Of a stretch of DNA of 64,000 nucleotides, positions 42,547 to 50,256 are shown one piece after another. Source of the stretch: Ferrovibrio sp. Lineage in GTDB: Bacteria > Pseudomonadota > Alphaproteobacteria > Ferrovibrionales > Ferrovibrionaceae. How positions within the stretch are numbered: the stretch's first letter is position 1; every line of letters begins with the position of its first letter. The translations under genes and the position numbers were made by a program. The stretch covers positions 1 through 64,000 of the forward strand of contig JAGOQS010000003.1 in the NCBI GenBank assembly GCA_017991315.1. The letters are read 5' to 3'. The notes under the pieces are model-generated. The model did not search any database. It was not told the DNA's origin and worked only from the letters and a program-made list of their open reading frames with translations.

Positions 42547-43545
42547 TTAGGAGGCGAGGCTCTTGATCTGGTTGTCCAGGTCGTCCTCGATGAAGAAGCG
42601 TACAATCTCATCGATATTCTGGTCCACCGAAAAACCGAGACTGCGCGCGCGGTCGCTGCTCAGCGCACGCGGCCAGCCATCGACGATCTTCTGGATATGC
42701 GGGTCCGGCTGCCAGATGATCTTGCCGACCTTGCGGTTGCCGGTGTTGCGCTCCATGGCGGCGGCGATCTCGCCGGCCGAGGCCGGGATGCCGTTCAGTA
42801 GCATGGCGCGGTCGACGCCCAGCGCCTCGCCGGGCAGTTCATGCAGGCGGATGAAGGCATCCACGGTGCGGCGGGGCGAGAGGCAGACCATCATGCTTTC
42901 CGGCGAGACCGGGCAGATCGCATCGACGCCGGAAAGCGGCTCGCGCACGATGGAACTGGCCCAGGTCGAGGCGGCCTTGTTCGGCTTGCCGGGGCGGATC
43001 ATGATGGTGGGCAGCCGCACGGCGCGGCCATCGATATAGCCCTTGCGGGTATAGTCGTTGACCATCAATTCGCCCATCAGCTTCTGCACGCCGTAGGAGG
43101 TCGTCGGGCGCTGTGGCGTGCTGTCGGTGACGGTGGCGGGTAGGGCGCCGCCATAGACCGCGACGGAGGAGGCGAAGATCACGCGCGCCGTGCCGTCCAG
43201 GCTGCGGCAGGCTTCCAGCACATTGCGCGTACCGGCCAGGTTGACGCGGTAGCCAAGGTCGAAATCGGCTTCGGCGCCAGACGAAACCACAGCGGCGAGG
43301 TGGAACACCGAATGGGTGTCCTGGCCGATCAGCATGCGCACTTCGGCCTGGTCACCGATATCGCCAACAATGGTGGTGACGCGGCTGTCGCCGAAATCAT
43401 TCGGGGCGACGTTATCGAACAGGGTGATGCGGCTGATCTTCTGAGGGCTGCCGCTCGGGCCGGTGAGTTCGCCGCGCTGCAGAAGCTGCTTGGTCAGGGC
43501 CTGGCCGATAAAGCCGGCGCCGCCGGTGATCACCACATTCAACAT
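42547..43545 (-). CDS. denD: D-erythronate dehydrogenase-like NAD-dependent epimerase family protein
   Basis: 332 residues, extended SDR family. NAD motif GGAGFIGQALTKQLL and catalytic SYGVQKLMGE (YxxxK) are present, with FASSVAVYGG before them. The segment TIMIRPGKPNKAASTWASSIVREPL is typical of the D-erythronate dehydrogenase (DenD) group. ATG at 43545 is chosen for its GGAG at 5 bases; an ATG four codons earlier lacks one. A Hyi-type isomerase that could act next in tetronate use lies at 51474. Symbol is by family resemblance. Confidence 0.75.
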   Translation of the reverse strand: MLNVVITGGAGFIGQALTKQLLQRGELTGPSGSPQKISRITLFDNVAPNDFGDSRVTTIVGDIGDQAEVRMLIGQDTHSVFHLAAVVSSGAEADFDLGYRVNLAGTRNVLEACRSLDGTARVIFASSVAVYGGALPATVTDSTPQRPTTSYGVQKLMGELMVNDYTRKGYIDGRAVRLPTIMIRPGKPNKAASTWASSIVREPLSGVDAICPVSPESMMVCLSPRRTVDAFIRLHELPGEALGVDRAMLLNGIPASAGEIAAAMERNTGNRKVGKIIWQPDPHIQKIVDGWPRALSSDRARSLGFSVDQNIDEIVRFFIEDDLDNQIKSLAS

Positions 43546-43647
43546 GTCCGCTCCCATAAGGCTTTTTATTTGGAGCGGCTATCTAAGCGGATCGTAAGCC
43601 TACTGACAATGTCGACGGGGGTGAAAAACCATTCTCCCGCAATCGTC

Positions 43648-43670
43648 ATGCGCGGACTTGATCCGCGCAT
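43648..43670. repeat. REP-like palindrome, reverse orientation
   Basis: ATGCGCGGA (43648-43656) and TCCGCGCAT (43662-43670) form a perfect 9-bp stem around CTTGA. It is flanked by GTC on the left. Forms an inverted pair with the element 25 bases further on. Confidence 0.8.
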
Positions 43671-43694
43671 CTCATGCAAATCAGGCGGAAAAAG

Positions 43695-43717
43695 ATGCCC
43701 GGATCAAGTCCGGGCAT
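43695..43717. repeat. REP-like palindrome, forward orientation
   Basis: ATGCCCGGA (43695-43703) and TCCGGGCAT (43709-43717) form a perfect 9-bp stem around TCAAG, followed by GAC. With the copy at 43648 this makes a BIME-like pair in the 223-base gap between the DenD-like and metal-sensor-like genes. The gap contains nothing else recognisable. Confidence 0.8.
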
Positions 43718-43768
43718 GACGCAGTGTGGTGATGGGGTTCGTTGATGAGGCAGGCAAGCGCCAGGAAT

Positions 43769-44245
43769 TTACTTTTCCTTTTCCCAATGCTTTGGCATGC
43801 GGGCGAGCTTCTCGGCATAGCGCTTGCGTTCCTCGGGCGTCATCGCCTGGGCGGCGGCGAGCAGGGCGGCCTGCATGCCCTGGTGGAACTGTTCCATGCG
43901 CAGGCGCTGCTGCTCCATGGCGGCGTTCAGCGCCTTGGCATCGAAGGGTTCGGCGCCCAAGGCGGCGGCGAGGCTGCGGCGGACCAGGCCGAATTCCACC
44001 GGGCCGACGGCCTGGCGGGTTTTGTCCAGCTCGGCGCGGAAAGCCGCCGCCGCCGCATCCGGCAGATGGCGGCTGAAGCGCTTCTCAAGCTGGGAGAAGG
44101 GCGCGCGGGCGATTTCACGGCTCTTGTAATAGCGGCTGGCACCCCAGCCGATGGCGGCGAGATTGAGCGCCACCGAGACGGTGAGGGCGATGGCGAGCCA
44201 TTTATTGTAGCGCGGCTTCGGTGCGGGGGCGGCGGTATCGGCCAT
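43769..44245 (-). CDS. Periplasmic heavy-metal-resistance/sensor-like protein
   Basis: 158 residues. One N-terminal membrane helix (WLAIALTVSVALNLAAIGWGA, residues 16-36) is followed by an all-helical periplasmic domain with many Arg, Glu and Met residues and a closing MTPEERKRYAEKLARMPKHW. This matches the Metal_resist/CnrR-Spy-like family that senses metals or envelope stress. It is the third gene of an operon with an ECF sigma factor and an anti-sigma-like protein, so it probably regulates the sigma factor. Ligand residues cannot be assigned. Confidence 0.75.
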   Translation of the reverse strand: MADTAAPAPKPRYNKWLAIALTVSVALNLAAIGWGASRYYKSREIARAPFSQLEKRFSRHLPDAAAAAFRAELDKTRQAVGPVEFGLVRRSLAAALGAEPFDAKALNAAMEQQRLRMEQFHQGMQAALLAAAQAMTPEERKRYAEKLARMPKHWEKEK

Positions 44246-44250
44246 GAGCG

Positions 44251-44700
44251 TTACTCCGGAATGAAACTGGCGTCTGCGATAACCATCTGCACGGCGTAGG
44301 GCGTCGAATCCTCCGCGAGAATTTCTTCCAGGCCGCCAAGTCCGGCGCCGATGCCGAGGCTCAAGGCCAAGGCCAGCACGGCGAATTGCGGCCAGGCGGC
44401 GCGGAACGGAAATGCCGCAAGGCTGAACTCTTTCCAGGCCGACAGGCGTCGCCCCGAGACACGATGGGCAGCTACTCGCGCCGGCAGGCGGGCCATGATG
44501 CGCTGGGCAAGATCGGCGCTCGGTTGAGGCATGGCTGCCTGGCGCAGCAGATGATCCAGCGGGGCTGCCTGATCCAGCAGGCGGCGGGCCTCGCTGGAAG
44601 CCTGCGCCAATGCTTCTGCAGCCCTGCGCTCGGCAGCCGGCCACAAAGCCGGATCGGCACCATAGGCGGCAACGATTTCAGCAAAGCGGTCGAGGTTCAT
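44251..44700 (-). CDS. Anti-sigma-factor-like membrane protein
   Basis: 149 residues. The N-terminal cytoplasmic part (LDRFAEIVAAYGADPALWPAAERRAAEAL) is followed by one membrane helix at about 103-122 and a short periplasmic tail. The gene starts within the stop codon of the ECF sigma gene (ATGA overlap), the classic anti-sigma arrangement. There is no zinc HxxxCxxC motif, so it would be a non-ZAS anti-sigma. Function is inferred mostly from position. Confidence 0.65.
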   Translation of the reverse strand: MNLDRFAEIVAAYGADPALWPAAERRAAEALAQASSEARRLLDQAAPLDHLLRQAAMPQPSADLAQRIMARLPARVAAHRVSGRRLSAWKEFSLAAFPFRAAWPQFAVLALALSLGIGAGLGGLEEILAEDSTPYAVQMVIADASFIPE

Positions 44701-45278
44701 GGCTTTTCCTCCCGGCCCAGCATGGGGCCCAATTCATCTCGGAGCGTGCGCTTGGCACGTACCAGCAGGGATTCCAGGGCGCCGACGCTGATGCCCAGCG
44801 TGGCGGCGGCTTCGATATTGCCTTCGCCTTCCCAGAAGCAGAGCTGCAGCGCAGCGCGCTGGCGCGGCGGCAGCTTGGCCAAAGCGGCGGCGATGCGCGC
44901 TTCAGTCTCGCTGGCAAGGCGGTGATCATAGGGATTGGGAGCGCCGTCCTCGGGCTCCGGCTGCTCGTCCAGCGCATCCATGCCGGGGCGGCGTTTGCGG
45001 TCGATGGCGAGATTGACCACGATGCGCAGCAGCCAGGTGCGGAAGCCGGCGGCGCCATCCACCTGCCAGCGCGGCGCATGCTGCCACACCCGCAGAAAGG
45101 CTTCCTGCGCCACTTCCTCGGCATCGGCCTGGTTCAGCAGGATGCGCTGCGCCGTCACCACGGCGCCGGTGAGATGGCGCTGCAGCAGCAGGGCGAAGGC
45201 GGCGCGGTCCTGCCGCGCCACCCGCGCCATCAGGGCGCGGTCCTCCTCGGCCAGGCGCAGGCGTTCATCCGCGCTCAT
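44697..45278 (-). CDS. ECF RNA polymerase sigma factor
   Basis: 193 residues. Region 2 is seen in QADAEEVAQEAFLRVWQHAPRW plus FRTWLLRIVVNLAIDRKRR; region 4 in LPPRQRAALQLCFWEGEGNIEAAATLGIS and the recognition helix SVGALESLLVRAKRTLR. The ATG at 45278 is preferred to one 29 codons upstream, which lacks similarity. It is followed by an anti-sigma-like gene (ATGA overlap) and a metal-sensor-like gene 5 bases later, a complete envelope-signalling module. The promoter it recognises is not evident upstream. Confidence 0.9.
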   Translation of the reverse strand: MSADERLRLAEEDRALMARVARQDRAAFALLLQRHLTGAVVTAQRILLNQADAEEVAQEAFLRVWQHAPRWQVDGAAGFRTWLLRIVVNLAIDRKRRPGMDALDEQPEPEDGAPNPYDHRLASETEARIAAALAKLPPRQRAALQLCFWEGEGNIEAAATLGISVGALESLLVRAKRTLRDELGPMLGREEKP

Positions 45279-45408
45279 GGCAGGGCGGCCGGTTGGGCTG
45301 TGGCGCCCCGCAGCGGAGGCAGAGGCGGGATATGTCCAGGCGATACTTGGCATGCAGGAGAACACACGGCATGGCGGCGGTTTTCCTGCGCACAGCGGTT
45401 CCCCCGGG

Positions 45409-45999
45409 TCAGACGCCCCCGTCGATGGCCTTCAATTCCGCGTTGAGCCGGGCGATTTCCTCACCGATGGCTTTCAGCGTCTCGGGCTGATCCCATTCCC
45501 GGTACTGGCCTTGTTTATAGGCCAGCGCGTTGCGGTAGTAGAGATAGGCGTTGAGCCGGTTCCGCACGTAGTTGTTCTGGGTCTTGATCACCTTGCCCGG
45601 CGCGCCGACGACCACGGAATTGTCCGGGATCACGGTGCCCTCTTTCAGGAAGGCAGCCCCGCCGATGATGCAGTTATTGCCGATCACGCAGCCATCCATA
45701 ATGGTGGCGCCGATGCCGATCAGGCAATTGTCGCCAATGGTGCAGCCATGGATATTGCAGTGATGGGTGATCGAGCAATGGCTGCCGATATGGGTGGCGG
45801 TCTGGCCGCCAATATGGATCATCGAGAAATCCTGGATGTTTGTATACTCACCCACCACGATCTCGAAATTCTCCGCCCGCATCGCTACGTTGATCCATAC
45901 CGAGCTGCCTTTTTCCAGCCGCACCTTGCCATAGATATGCGCGGTCTCATGAATATAGGCGGGATCGTTCAGCACCACGTCGGGGCCGTGGATGGGCAT
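45409..45999 (-). CDS. Gamma-carbonic anhydrase-like hexapeptide-repeat protein
   Basis: 196 residues. Left-handed beta-helix of hexapeptide repeats (CTIGDNCLIGIGATIMDGCVIGNNCIIG), then a C-terminal helix. The zinc-type histidines are found in SMIHIGG, SHCSITHHCNIHG. It resembles the PaaY/CaiE/YrdA group, whose activity may be carbonic anhydrase or thioesterase. The start MPIHGPDVVLNDPAYIHETA fits the group. It lies downstream of the mlaA gene with a 16-base gap. Confidence 0.85.
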   Translation of the reverse strand: MPIHGPDVVLNDPAYIHETAHIYGKVRLEKGSSVWINVAMRAENFEIVVGEYTNIQDFSMIHIGGQTATHIGSHCSITHHCNIHGCTIGDNCLIGIGATIMDGCVIGNNCIIGGAAFLKEGTVIPDNSVVVGAPGKVIKTQNNYVRNRLNAYLYYRNALAYKQGQYREWDQPETLKAIGEEIARLNAELKAIDGGV

Positions 46000-46015
46000 G
46001 GGCGTTTCCTTCGCT

Positions 46016-47284
46016 TTACTTCACTTCGTTGAACAGGTCGTCATTGGCCTTGCGCTGCTCTGGCGAGGCCGGGGCACCGCCGCGCAGGAAGGCGCGGCGC
46101 TGCTGCTGCGAGGAGGAACGCAGGCTGGCGTAATAATCCAGCGAGCCGGCGCGCAGCTCGTCCAGCGGCACCAGCAGCTCCTCGCGCCGCGCCAGCGTCT
46201 TGCCGGCGGTAAGCGCGATATTGGCATTGTCGTTGAGGATGTACATGAGCGGATCGGCGAAGGCATCAACGCCGCCGCCGATGGCATCGCGGGTATTCGC
46301 CGGGCCGAGCAGCGGCAGCATCAGGAAGGGACCTTCGCCGATGCCATAGCTATGCAGGGTCTGGCCGAAATCCGCCGGCTTGCCCTTCCAGTCGAACAGG
46401 TCGTTGGCGGCATCCCACAGGCCGAGCACGCCGATGGTGGAATTCACCGCGAAGCGGCCGACCGTGGTGGCGGCATCGCCGAAGCTGCCCTGCAAGGTAT
46501 GGTTCATCAGCACGGCAGGCGATCTCAGATTGGCGAAGGCGCTGCGCACGCCGCCCTTCACCACATCGGGCGTGAAGGAGTAGAGCCAGGCAATCGGCCG
46601 CAGCAGGAAGGTATCCAGCACCTCGTTGAAGGCGAAGAAGGCGCGGTTCATCGGCTCCAGCGGGTCCCACACATCCGGCGCGGTGCTGACCGGGCCGGTG
46701 CCGGCGGCAGAGGCGGTGAAAAGCGGCTGCTGCATCGGCTGCAAGGCGGCAGCGGGAGCGGCGGTACTGGCGGTCTGGAAGCCGTAGCGCGCCATGTAGG
46801 GGTTTTCGTACCACTGGCCGGGCCGGCCGGCGGCGGGGCCGGCTACATAGGTGGTGGGCTGGATCGGCGGTGAGGCATAGGCGGGGGCGCTGGTCTGGGC
46901 ATACCAGTTGCCTGGCAGGGCAGGCTGCGCCGCGGCCTGATACTGCGCGGCGGCGGCATAGGCGGCCGGGCCGAAGCTCGGCGCCCTGCTGGCGATATAG
47001 GCTGCCGCCGCCTGGCCGCGGCGCTGATCCAGCACCGCTTCGCGTGCCACCACGCCGGAAAGCTCGCGGCTCATGCGTGCCGCCAGTTGCCGCTCCTTGG
47101 TCGCCAGCACTTCGCCATTGCGCAGCGTGCCATAGGCGGCGCGGTCGCGCGCCTGCTCAGTGGCGCCGGCCTGGAGGATGGCATCGACCTCGGACGAGAC
47201 CTGCGGCGGCACAGGCTGGGCCTGTAACGGGCCTGAGCCGAGGACTGCAAGGCACAGGAGAAGGGCCGGGAGAAGATGACGCAT
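46016..47284 (-). CDS. mlaA: MlaA/VacJ-type phospholipid transport protein with long N-terminal extension
   Basis: 422 residues, far longer than E. coli MlaA (about 250). Signal peptide with a type I site (LQA-QP); no good lipobox, so it may not be a lipoprotein. Residues 25-200 form an Ala/Pro/Gln/Tyr-rich extension with a charged helical part. The VacJ domain starts at about 205 (VWDPLEPMNRAFFAFNEVLD) with RSAFANLRSPAVLMNHTLQG and GIGEGPFLMLPLLGP. MlaA removes misplaced phospholipids from the outer membrane and passes them to MlaC. In an operon with a Sel1 protein and mlaC. Confidence 0.88.
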   Translation of the reverse strand: MRHLLPALLLCLAVLGSGPLQAQPVPPQVSSEVDAILQAGATEQARDRAAYGTLRNGEVLATKERQLAARMSRELSGVVAREAVLDQRRGQAAAAYIASRAPSFGPAAYAAAAQYQAAAQPALPGNWYAQTSAPAYASPPIQPTTYVAGPAAGRPGQWYENPYMARYGFQTASTAAPAAALQPMQQPLFTASAAGTGPVSTAPDVWDPLEPMNRAFFAFNEVLDTFLLRPIAWLYSFTPDVVKGGVRSAFANLRSPAVLMNHTLQGSFGDAATTVGRFAVNSTIGVLGLWDAANDLFDWKGKPADFGQTLHSYGIGEGPFLMLPLLGPANTRDAIGGGVDAFADPLMYILNDNANIALTAGKTLARREELLVPLDELRAGSLDYYASLRSSSQQQRRAFLRGGAPASPEQRKANDDLFNEVK

Positions 47285-47310
47285 CGGCTCGCGGCCTCAG
47301 GTTTGGAGGG

Positions 47311-48123
47311 TTATTGCTTCACGGATTTCAGGAAGGCCTCGGCGCGGCGCTCGGCCTCGGCAAACAATGCGCCATCGACCTGGGGCCGCAAGGCTTCCAG
47401 CCGGTCGCCGGCAGGGCCGAAGCCGTTGCGCGCGGCGATGGTCAGCCAGGTGAGGCCAGCGGCATCGTCCTTGGCCACGCCTTCGCCGCGCAGATAGCGG
47501 TTGCCGATATGGTTCTGGGCGGCGGCGTAGTTCTGCTCGGCGGCCTTGCTGAACCAGGCGGCGGCGGCCACCAGATCGCGATGGGTGCCTTCGCCATCGC
47601 GATACATCTTGCCGAGATTATACTGCGCCTTGTCGAAGCCCATTTCCCCGGCGCGCAACATCAGGGCGAAGCCGGCAGGCTTGTTCTCCGGCCCGCCGAG
47701 GCCATCAAGATACATTTTAGCCAGGCTGTAGATACTGCGTACCGAACCGGCGGCCTGGGCGCGTTCGAGATATTGCCGCGCCTGCGCCATATCCTGCGGC
47801 ACCTCGTCTCCGGCGATATAGAGCATGGCCAGGTTATGCAGCGCCTGCGGATGATTTTGTTCCGCCGCCTTGCGCCACAGCGAGAGGGCAGGGCGCAGGT
47901 CCAGCGGCACGCCGAGGCCATCCTGGTAGAGAGCGCCGAGATTGAACTGAGCGCGTGCATCGCCGGCTTCCGCCAGCGGCAGCCACAGCTTCACGGCGGT
48001 ATCGAAGTCGCTGCGGTCGTAGGCGGCGAGGCCATCCTCATAGGGGCCGGCGAAGGCCGGCGCCGCGAACAGCATCAGGCCGGTGAGGAAAAGTATGGGC
48101 CGCGCGGCGTATTGTTTCGTCAT
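47311..48123 (-). CDS. Secreted Sel1/TPR-like repeat protein
   Basis: 270 residues. Cleavable signal peptide (ILFLTGLMLFAAPAFA, ends near residue 25), then five or six Sel1-like repeats of about 36 residues (e.g. AQFNLGALYQDGLGVPLDL, SIYSLAKMYLDGLGG, AQYNLGKMYRDGEGTHRDL, AQNHIGNRYLRGEGVAKDD). Such proteins are scaffolds for protein contacts in the periplasm. It lies between mlaA and mlaC on the same strand (26 and 17 bases), so it may assist the Mla pathway; that is inference from position. Confidence 0.85.
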   Translation of the reverse strand: MTKQYAARPILFLTGLMLFAAPAFAGPYEDGLAAYDRSDFDTAVKLWLPLAEAGDARAQFNLGALYQDGLGVPLDLRPALSLWRKAAEQNHPQALHNLAMLYIAGDEVPQDMAQARQYLERAQAAGSVRSIYSLAKMYLDGLGGPENKPAGFALMLRAGEMGFDKAQYNLGKMYRDGEGTHRDLVAAAAWFSKAAEQNYAAAQNHIGNRYLRGEGVAKDDAAGLTWLTIAARNGFGPAGDRLEALRPQVDGALFAEAERRAEAFLKSVKQ

Positions 48124-48140
48124 GCTTCCCTCCCTGTGGC

Positions 48141-48797
48141 TCAGCGCGAGACGCTCACCGTCTCTCGGTCGGCCCGCGCGCGCAGCGTGCCGATCAGGCC
48201 GTTGACACCGCCGGTGTTGACCACCGATGCGAATTCATTGCGTTGCGTCACCGCCATGGAGACGTTCTCGATCGCCACGTCGATGATGCCGAGGCGCTGG
48301 CCGCTTTGGCGCACCCGCCAGTCGCAGCGCACCGGCTGGCCGTTTGCCGGGTCGATGCGGGTTGAGACCTCGGTGTCGGTGTCGCCGGCAGCACGGGCGC
48401 CGAGAATGGCGAAGCTGCGCGCCTGGAAGCCGGACAGCCGGCGGGCATAGGTGCGCAGCACAAAGTCATTGAAGGCCTGGTGATAGTCGGCGGCCTGTTC
48501 CGGGCTCAGCGAGGCATAGGGCCGGCCCAGCACGAAGCGGCCGATGAAGGCAAGGTCGAAGCCCTGGCGCAGCAATTCGCGGAGCTGGCTCTCGCGCTGC
48601 GCCAGCGGCTGCTGCTGGCCCAGGATCCCCAGCGTCTGCTGGCCCAGGCTGTCGATGAAACGGATCGCGGCATTGGTATCGGCGGAGGCGGCTGCCGGGC
48701 GGTTCAGGCCCAGGCCGGCAAGCGGTACCGCCAGACCGGCCAGCAGCAAATTCCGGCGGCTGATGAAGGCGGGACGAATCCGTAGGGGCGCGCTCAT
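48141..48797 (-). CDS. mlaC: MlaC-type periplasmic phospholipid-binding protein
   Basis: 218 residues, Tol_Tol_Ttg2/MlaC family. The N-terminus SRRNLLLAGLAVPLAGLGL resembles a Tat signal peptide. The body shows FIGRFVLGRPYASLSPEQAADYHQAFNDFVLRTYARRL and VRCDWRVRQSGQRLGIIDVAIENVSM, the standard MlaC pattern. It shuttles lipids between outer-membrane MlaA and the inner-membrane MlaFED complex, whose genes lie at 52367-55344 on the opposite strand. Confidence 0.9.
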   Translation of the reverse strand: MSAPLRIRPAFISRRNLLLAGLAVPLAGLGLNRPAAASADTNAAIRFIDSLGQQTLGILGQQQPLAQRESQLRELLRQGFDLAFIGRFVLGRPYASLSPEQAADYHQAFNDFVLRTYARRLSGFQARSFAILGARAAGDTDTEVSTRIDPANGQPVRCDWRVRQSGQRLGIIDVAIENVSMAVTQRNEFASVVNTGGVNGLIGTLRARADRETVSVSR

Positions 48798-48898
48798 GGC
48801 GGCAGCATACAGACCGCGCCATTACCTTGAAAGAGCAGGTTCCTTGAAAGAGCGGCAGGCGAGGCTGCCCCCGCCTGTTTTTCGCGCTCTGCGGGTAC

Positions 48899-49288
48899 TC
48901 ACTTGGCCGTCTTGAGGAAGGCAATCAGATCAGCGACTTCCGACTCTTTCTTGATCCCGGGGAAAACCATCTTGTTGCCCGGGATATAGCCCTTCGGGTC
49001 GGCCAGATAGGCGGCGATCGAGGTTTCGTCCCAGATCACGCCCTTGGCCACCATCTGATCGGAATACTTGAAGCCGGCGCCGGTGCCGGACTTGCGGCCA
49101 AAAACCCCGGCCAGGCTGGGGCCGACGCCGTTCTTGCCGGCTTCGAGGGCGTGGCAGGTGCGGCACTTGGCGAAGGCCTTCTGGCCGGCGGCGGCATCCT
49201 GCGCCTGGGCGAAGCCGCTGGTGAGGCTGAGGGCGAGGCCACTGGTGAGGCTGAGGGCAAGGACGGCGGCAAGCGGGAGACGCATCAT
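48899..49288 (-). CDS. Class I cytochrome c (c2/c552 type)
   Basis: 129 residues. Signal peptide of about 30 residues, then heme site CRTCH (Cys42, Cys45, His46) and a likely axial Met in GNKMVFPGI. The length of the mature part (about 100) fits a soluble periplasmic electron carrier. The signal peptide contains a perfect duplication of LALSLTSG caused by a 24-base tandem repeat. It stands alone, 100 bases from mlaC. Downstream the segment 48798-48898 shows no clear terminator. Confidence 0.92.
   Translation of the reverse strand: MMRLPLAAVLALSLTSGLALSLTSGFAQAQDAAAGQKAFAKCRTCHALEAGKNGVGPSLAGVFGRKSGTGAGFKYSDQMVAKGVIWDETSIAAYLADPKGYIPGNKMVFPGIKKESEVADLIAFLKTAK
49215..49262. repeat. 24-base tandem repeat in the cytochrome c signal peptide
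   Basis: Two units, 49215-49238 and 49239-49262, differ at two positions (G to A). In frame they duplicate eight residues of the hydrophobic signal core, lengthening it without shifting the frame. It looks like a replication-slippage event. Confidence 0.9.
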
Positions 49289-49319
49289 GGGGGGACTCCA
49301 GGCATAGGGGCTTGGCTAA

Positions 49320-49340
49320 TTACCAGCTAACTCCTGGTAA
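49320..49340. promoter_or_regulatory. Inverted repeat upstream of the cytochrome c gene
   Basis: TTACCAG (49320-49326) and CTGGTAA (49334-49340) form a perfect 7-bp inverted repeat with a 7-base spacer, 32 bases upstream of the cytochrome c ATG. It could be an operator or part of the promoter region. The rest of the 254-base gap to 49543 shows nothing else recognisable beyond a T-run at about 49433-49440. Confidence 0.4.
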
Positions 49341-49542
49341 ATGCTTGCCATTGAGATAGCACGGCGCCTTGCCGGCGACAAAGCGGCGCATTGCCGCATT
49401 AGCGGTTTCGTGATCGGGAACCGGCCAGGGCGAAATTTTTTTCCCCCAGCCCCGATTCCCGGAGGTGGTGAACCGAGTCGCATTTACCGCCGTTTAAGAA
49501 CGCCGTGGTTAGGTAGCGCGGTTTCATCAGGGGTAGTAGCGC

Positions 49543-50253
49543 ATGAACATGATGACCAGCCTCGGTCGCCCCCGCTTGCAAGGCATGCTTGCGGCCGGTC
49601 TCGAGGTGTTGCGGATCCAGGAAGCCCTGGCGGCGCGGCGCGGCAATCTTGTGGCCGAGCTGCTGCGCGGGCAGGGCGAGTTCTACGAGCAGGAGCATTA
49701 TCCTGACGGCGACGTGTTCGACCCCGAAAGCGGCGCGCAATACTACTATCATGCCCATCGCGGCGATGCCCGCGAGCATGGTCATTTCCATGTCTTCATG
49801 CGGCCGCATCACCTGCCCGAACGGTTCGAGCCGGCGCGGCGCGGCAAGCCCGGCATCGCGCTGCCCTGTGGCCCGACCGGCAACGCGGCGCTGGCCCACA
49901 TCATCGCCATCGGCATGGACAATTACGGCCTGCCGGTGCGGCTGTTTACCGTCAATCGCTGGGTCACGGACGAAACCTGGTTCGCGGCCCGCGACGTGAT
50001 CGCCATGCTCGACCGTTTCCAGGTCGGCCACAGTTATCCGTCAGCCGAGGTGAATGGCTGGCTGACCAACCTGCTGCGGCTGTTTCACCCCGAGATCGCC
50101 GAACTGATTCGCCGCCGCGATGCCGCCGTGGAAGCCCGCGCGCGGGCCAATCCGCGCGCCAACGCGCTGGAGGACCGCAGCCTGGAAATCACCGCGTCGC
50201 TGGACATCTCGGTGGAGCGCCGCCTGCGGCAACTGCGCCGTCAGCTCGGCTAG
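49543..50253 (+). CDS. Hypothetical protein with histidine-rich core
   Basis: 236 residues, no assigned family. A soluble protein without signal peptide. The middle contains YYYHAHRGDAREHGHFHVFM (about residues 67-86) followed by RPHHLPERF, a cluster of eight histidines in 30 residues suggesting metal binding. Later segments LAHIIAIGMDNYGLPVRLFTVNRWVTDETW and a charged C-terminal helix (AVEARARANPRANALEDRSLE) look conserved. It stops 3 bases before the convergent TRAP protein gene. Codon use is normal, so it is a real gene of unknown function. Confidence 0.72.
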   Translation: MNMMTSLGRPRLQGMLAAGLEVLRIQEALAARRGNLVAELLRGQGEFYEQEHYPDGDVFDPESGAQYYYHAHRGDAREHGHFHVFMRPHHLPERFEPARRGKPGIALPCGPTGNAALAHIIAIGMDNYGLPVRLFTVNRWVTDETWFAARDVIAMLDRFQVGHSYPSAEVNGWLTNLLRLFHPEIAELIRRRDAAVEARARANPRANALEDRSLEITASLDISVERRLRQLRRQLG

Positions 50254-50256
50254 GCC

